Shown in pieces: positions 59,292 through 64,000 of a DNA stretch of 64,000 nucleotides. Position 1 is the first letter of the stretch, and the number at the start of each line of letters is the position of its first letter. The notes under the pieces are model-generated. The model made no database searches. It had not been told where the DNA came from and saw only the letters and a program-made list of their open reading frames with translations. The DNA comes from Aristolochia californica (taxonomy: Eukaryota > Streptophyta > Magnoliopsida > Piperales > Aristolochiaceae), in contig JARWKL010000006.1 in NCBI GenBank assembly GCA_029961685.1, positions 17,237,276 to 17,301,275 on the forward strand. The letters run 5' to 3'. A program made the translations under genes and the position numbers.

Positions 59292-62200
59292 AAAAATTAC
59301 AGATACTTTTTGGAATTATCTCTCTCATCATTTGTGCATTTCCATTTTTGGATGTTCAATTTATTTTCAAATCCAAACTTCGTAAACAAAAAAATAAGGC
59401 AAATAGATCACATGAAAATGAAAATTTTAGAGTTTATGTATGAAAAAAATTGAAAACTTTAATAAAAGTAAGTAAAGAAAATTATTTCATGCTCTAAAAA
59501 TGAACACCAAAGTTTTGTTATCCATGTTTGGAAAATTCTACGAGTACAACCCCTAATAGCTTGGTGGAATTTTATAAGAAAGAGTTTTCTAATTGATCCT
59601 AACATGTTTTAAATGTGGTGGATATGCATGCCTGAAGAATGTTGAAGATGCAAATGACCTAATGATTCAAAAATTTCAAGGAGTAGAAAAAATTATATTC
59701 TCAAGTTAACGTGTGGTGGGATATTTACAAGAGCTAAACAACTCTCTTTATGCCTTCTTTAAAAAAGCGGACCAAACAATCATAGGATATCATAAATGTT
59801 TGGATCGATTAATGATGTATAACGGCTTTAATTTTGTTAGAATTGACTTATGATTTGGGAGTCAACTCTCAGTTAAAAATGCCTCGCCTCCACTCTACCG
59901 ATGATTGCAAAACCCAATATAAAAAAACTAAAAGATTTTACAATCCTTAAATATCACAGACACTTTTTTAAATTATCTCTCTCAGCATTTGGGCATTTCT
60001 TTTTTTTATGTTAAATTTGTTTTTAAATCCAAACTTGAGTTTTCGCTCTCCCATTTTTTACGAAAACAAAAAGATAAGGCAAATAGATCACAACAAAATG
60101 AAAATTTTAAAGTTTATGAATGCAAAACATTGAAAAATATAATAAATGTAAGTGAAGATTATTACTTCAAGCACTAAAAATGAACACCAAAGTTTTGTTA
60201 TCCATGTTTGGGAAATTCCACTAGTACAACCCCTAATAGCTTGGTGGAATTTTATAAGAAAGAGATTTCTATTTGATCCTAACATGTTTTAAATATGGTG
60301 GATATGCATGCCTGAAACATGTTGAAAATGCAAATGACCTAATGATTCAAAATTTTCGAGTAGAAAAAATTAAATTCTCAAGTTAACGTGCGGTGGGATA
60401 TTTACAAGAGCCAAACAACCCTCTTTGTGCCTATTTTACAAAAAGCAGACCTAACAATCATAGAACATCATAATGTTTGGATAGATTAATGATGTTTAAT
60501 TGCTTTAATTTTGTTAGAAATGACTTATGATTTGGGAGTTAACACTCAGTTAAAAATGCCTCGCCCCCCATCTTCCGATGATCGGAAACCCAATATATAA
60601 AAAACTAAAAGAGTTTACAATCCTTTAAAATCATAGATACTTTTTGGATTTATCTCTCTCAATTTGTGCATTTCCATTTTGGATGTTCAATTTTTTTTTT
60701 CAAATCCAAACTTTAGTTTTCACTCTCCCTTTTTTCTCGTAAACAAATAGATAAGGCAAATAGATGACAACAAAATGAAAATTTTGGAGTTTATGTATTC
60801 AAAAAATTGAAAACTATAATAAATGTTAGTGAAGAAAATTACTTCACACACTAAAAACATGTTGAAGAAGAAAATGACCTAATGATCCAAAAATTTCAAG
60901 GAGTAGAAAAAATTAAATTCTCAAGTTAACGTGCGGTGGGATATTTACAAGAGCCAAACAATCAACTTTTAGCCTATTTTACAAAAAGTGGACCTAACAA
61001 TCACATATCTTTGTAAATGTTTTGATCGATTAAAGATGTGTAACGGCAATAATATTTTTTAGAAATGACTTATGGTTTCGGAGTCAACACTATGTTAAAA
61101 ATGCCTCACCCCCCTCTTCCGATGGTTGCAAAACCCAATATATCAAAAACTAATAGAGTTTACAATCCTTAAAAATCAGAAATACTTTTTGGAATTATCT
61201 CTCTAGCATTTGCCCATTTCCATTTTGGACGTGAATTTTTTTTTCAAATCCAAACTTGAGTTTTCACTCTCCCATTTTTCTCGTAAACAAAAAGATAAGA
61301 CAAATAGATCACTACAAAATGAAAATTTTAGAGTTTATGTATGCAAAAAATTGAAAACTAGAATAAATGTAAGTGAAGAAAATTATTTCACGCACAAAAA
61401 ATGAACACCAAAGTTTTGTTATCCATGTTTGGGAAATTCCACTTGTACAACCCCTAATAGCTTGGTCGAAATTTATAAGAAAGAGATTTCTAATTGATCC
61501 TAACATGTTGTCAAAGTGGTTGATATGCATGCCTGAAACATGTTGAAGATGCAATTGACCTAATGATCCAAAAATTTCAAGGAGTAGAAAAAATTAAATT
61601 CCCAATTTAACGGAGGTGGGATATTTAATAGAGCCAAACAACCTACTTTTTGCTTATTTAACAAAAAATGGACCTAAATTCCGATAATTGCAAAACCCAA
61701 TATATAAAACTAAAAGAGTTTACAATCCTTAAAAATCAAAGATATTTTTTGGAATTATCTCTCTCAGCATTTGTGCATTTGCATTTTGGATGTTCAATTT
61801 TTTTCAGATCCAAACTTGAGTTTTCACTCTCCCATTTTTTGTGCAAACAAAAAAGATAATGGAAATAGATCACAACAAAATGAAAATTTTAGAGTTTATG
61901 TTAGCAAAAAATTGAAAACTATAATAAATTTAAGTGAGGAAAATTATTTCACGCACTAAAAATGAACACCTAAGTTTTGTTATCCATGTTTGGGAAATTC
62001 CACTAGTACAACCCCTAATAGCTTGGTGAAATTTTATAAGAAAGTGATTTCTAATTGATCCTAACATGTTTTAAATGTGGTGGATATGCATGCCTGAAAC
62101 ATGTTGAAGATGCAAGTGACCTTATGATCCAAAAATTTCAAGGAGTAGAAAGAATTTAATTCTTAAGTTAACGTGTGATGGGATATTTACCAGAGCCAAA

Positions 62201-62349
62201 CAACCCACTTTTTCCCAATTTTACAAAAAGCGGACCTAAAAATCATTGATCATTGTAAATGTTTTGATATATTAATGATGTGTAACAGCTATAATTTTAG
62301 TTAGAAATGACTTATGGTTTGGGAGTCAACACACAGTTAAAAATGCCTC

Positions 62350-62350
<1 letters not shown>

Positions 62351-62383
<33 letters not shown>
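62351..62383 (-). repeat. C33 homopolymer at the monomer G-run site
   Basis: An uninterrupted run of 33 C between AAAATGCCTCA and TCCTCTCTTCCGATG, at the same monomer phase as all other long runs. No neighbouring duplication is seen at this one. Confidence 0.9.
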
Positions 62384-62386
<3 letters not shown>

Positions 62387-64000
62387 TCTCTTCCGATGAT
62401 TGCAAAACCCAATATATAAAAAACTAAAAGAGTTTACAATCCTTAAAAATCACAGATAGTTTTTGGAATTGCCTCTTTCAGCATTTGTGCATTTCCATTT
62501 TTGGTGTTCAATTTTTTTTAAAATTCAAATTTGAGTTTTCACTCTCCCATTTTTCTCGTAAACAAAAAGACAAGGTAAATTGGTCACAAAAAAAAATGAA
62601 AATTTTAGAGTTTATGTTTGTAAAAAAATTCAAAACTATAATAAATGTAAGTAAAAAAATTTATTTGATGCACTAAAACTGAACGCCAAAGTTTTTTTAT
62701 CCATGTTTGGGAAATTCCACTAGTACAACCCCTAATAGCTTGGTGAAATTTTTTAAGAAAGAGATTTCTAATTGATCCTAACTTTTTTTAAATGTGGTGG
62801 ATATACATGCCTGAAACATGTTGAAGATGCAAATGACCTACTGATCCAAAAATTTCTTGGAGGAGAAAAAATTAAATTCTCAAGTTATCGTGTGGGGGGA
62901 TATTTACCAAAGCCAAAGATCCCATTTTTTGCCTATTTTACGAAAATCAGACGTAACAATCATAGGTCATCGTAAATTTTTTGAATGATTATTGATGTCT
63001 AAAGGCTATAATTTTTGTTAGAAATGACTTATGGTTTGATAGTCAACACTCAGTTAAAAATAACTCACCCCCTTCGATGATTGCGAAACCCAATATATAA
63101 AAACCTAAAAGAGTTTACAATCCTTAAAAATCACAAATACTTTTTGGAATTATCTCTCTCAGCATTTTTGCACTTTCATTTTGGATGTTCAATTTCTTTT
63201 CAAATCCAAACTTGAGTATTCACTCTCCTATTTTTCTCGTAAACAAAAAGTTAAGGCCAATAGATCACAACTAAATGAAAATTTTAGAGTTTATGTATGA
63301 AAAAAATTGAAAACTATAATAAATGTAAGTGAAAAAAATTATTTCATGTACTAAAAATGAACACCAAAGTTTTGTTATCCATGTTTGGGAAATCCCACTA
63401 GTACAACCCCTAATAGGTTGTTGGAATTTTATAAGATAGGGATTTCAAATATATCCTAACATGTTTTAAATGTGGTGGATAAGCATGTCAAAAACTTGTT
63501 TACGATGCAAATGACAAATGATCCAAAATTTTCATGGAGTAGTTAAAATTAAATTCTCAAGTTAACTTGCGGTGGATATTTACCAGAGCCAAACAATGCA
63601 CTTTTTGCAAATTTTACATAAAGCGAACCTAGATCATCTTAAATGTTTTGATCGATTAATGATGTGTAACGGCTATAATTTTTTTTAGAAATGACCTATG
63701 GTTTGCGAGTCAACACTCAGTTAAAAATGACTTGCCCCTGCTCTTTCGGTGATTACAAAACCAAATATAAAAAAAACTAAAAGAGTTTACAATCCATAAA
63801 AATCACGGATACTTTTTGGAGTTATCTCTCTCAGCATTTGTGCATTTCCATTTTGGATGTTCAATTTTTTTTCAAATCCAAATTGAGTATTCACTCTCCT
63901 ATTTTTCTCGTAAAAAAGATAAGGTAAATAGCTCACAACAAAAGGAAAATTTTAGAGTTTATGTATGCAAAAAACTGAAAACTATAATAAATGTAAGTGA

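Larger units (their letters stand above)
52139..64000 (-). repeat. Satellite array, right arm, last part
   Basis: About 17 monomers in reverse-complement orientation, beginning TATGCAAAAAATTGAAAAC, i.e. at another monomer phase than where the array stopped at 36970. Monomers at 52140-53280 and 54210-55330 match subtype by subtype (for example TTTTGNGATTCAATTTGGG and TAATATATCCT), a 2.06-kb higher-order repeat; a related subtype returns at about 63400. Long C runs lie at 57344-57380, 59124-59161, 59223-59237 and 62351-62383. Internal deletions shorten monomers at about 58935, 59380, 60858 and 61678. No gene is visible. Confidence 0.93.

Overview
The window is plant nuclear DNA of the heterochromatic kind. 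It contains a long AT-rich satellite array, an LTR retrotransposon of each main plant type inserted in that array, and a rearranged cluster of endogenous pararetrovirus (Caulimoviridae) sequence. The chromodomain Ty3/gypsy element, the Ty1/copia element primed from initiator tRNA-Met and the caulimovirid together indicate a vascular plant, most likely a flowering plant; the species cannot be named from the sequence. I see no host protein-coding gene, tRNA or rRNA, and no element in the window looks able to move by itself.

Layout. 1-13999: tandem satellite, basic monomer about 680 bp, in one orientation (called + here). 14000-19250: Ty3/gypsy chromovirus with both LTRs, + strand, decayed by stops and frameshifts. 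19251-21873: satellite, still +. At 21871-21874 the satellite flips. 21874-25010: satellite in - orientation. 25011-30854: Ty1/copia element on the - strand with both LTRs and a perfect 5-bp target duplication. 30855-36970: satellite, -. 36971-52138: caulimovirid cluster made of five blocks: A (-), B (+), C (-), D1 (+) and D2 (+). 52139-64000: satellite, -.

The satellite is organised in higher-order units. Subtype-specific variants, including a short monomer of about 505-517 bp, recur at 3.9 kb, 2.0-2.8 kb, 2.65 kb and 2.06 kb in different parts of the array. Mononucleotide G (or C) runs of 12-38 bp recur at one fixed position of the monomer, and twice such a run is joined to a short local duplication.

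The viral cluster carries, in separate pieces, a primer binding site for tRNA-Met, a small first ORF, a truncated movement protein, a viroplasmin-like domain, a coat protein with a CCHC finger, a protease-RT-RNase H ORF broken by a single stop, and a downstream ORF (ORF2) with an internal repeat. The leader and intergenic promoter region is present in four blocks. D1 and D2 are a tandem pair of about 3.0 kb, both lacking most of pol. Blocks A and D2 share leader and PBS but continue into different first ORFs, which may point to two viral genome components or two related viruses.
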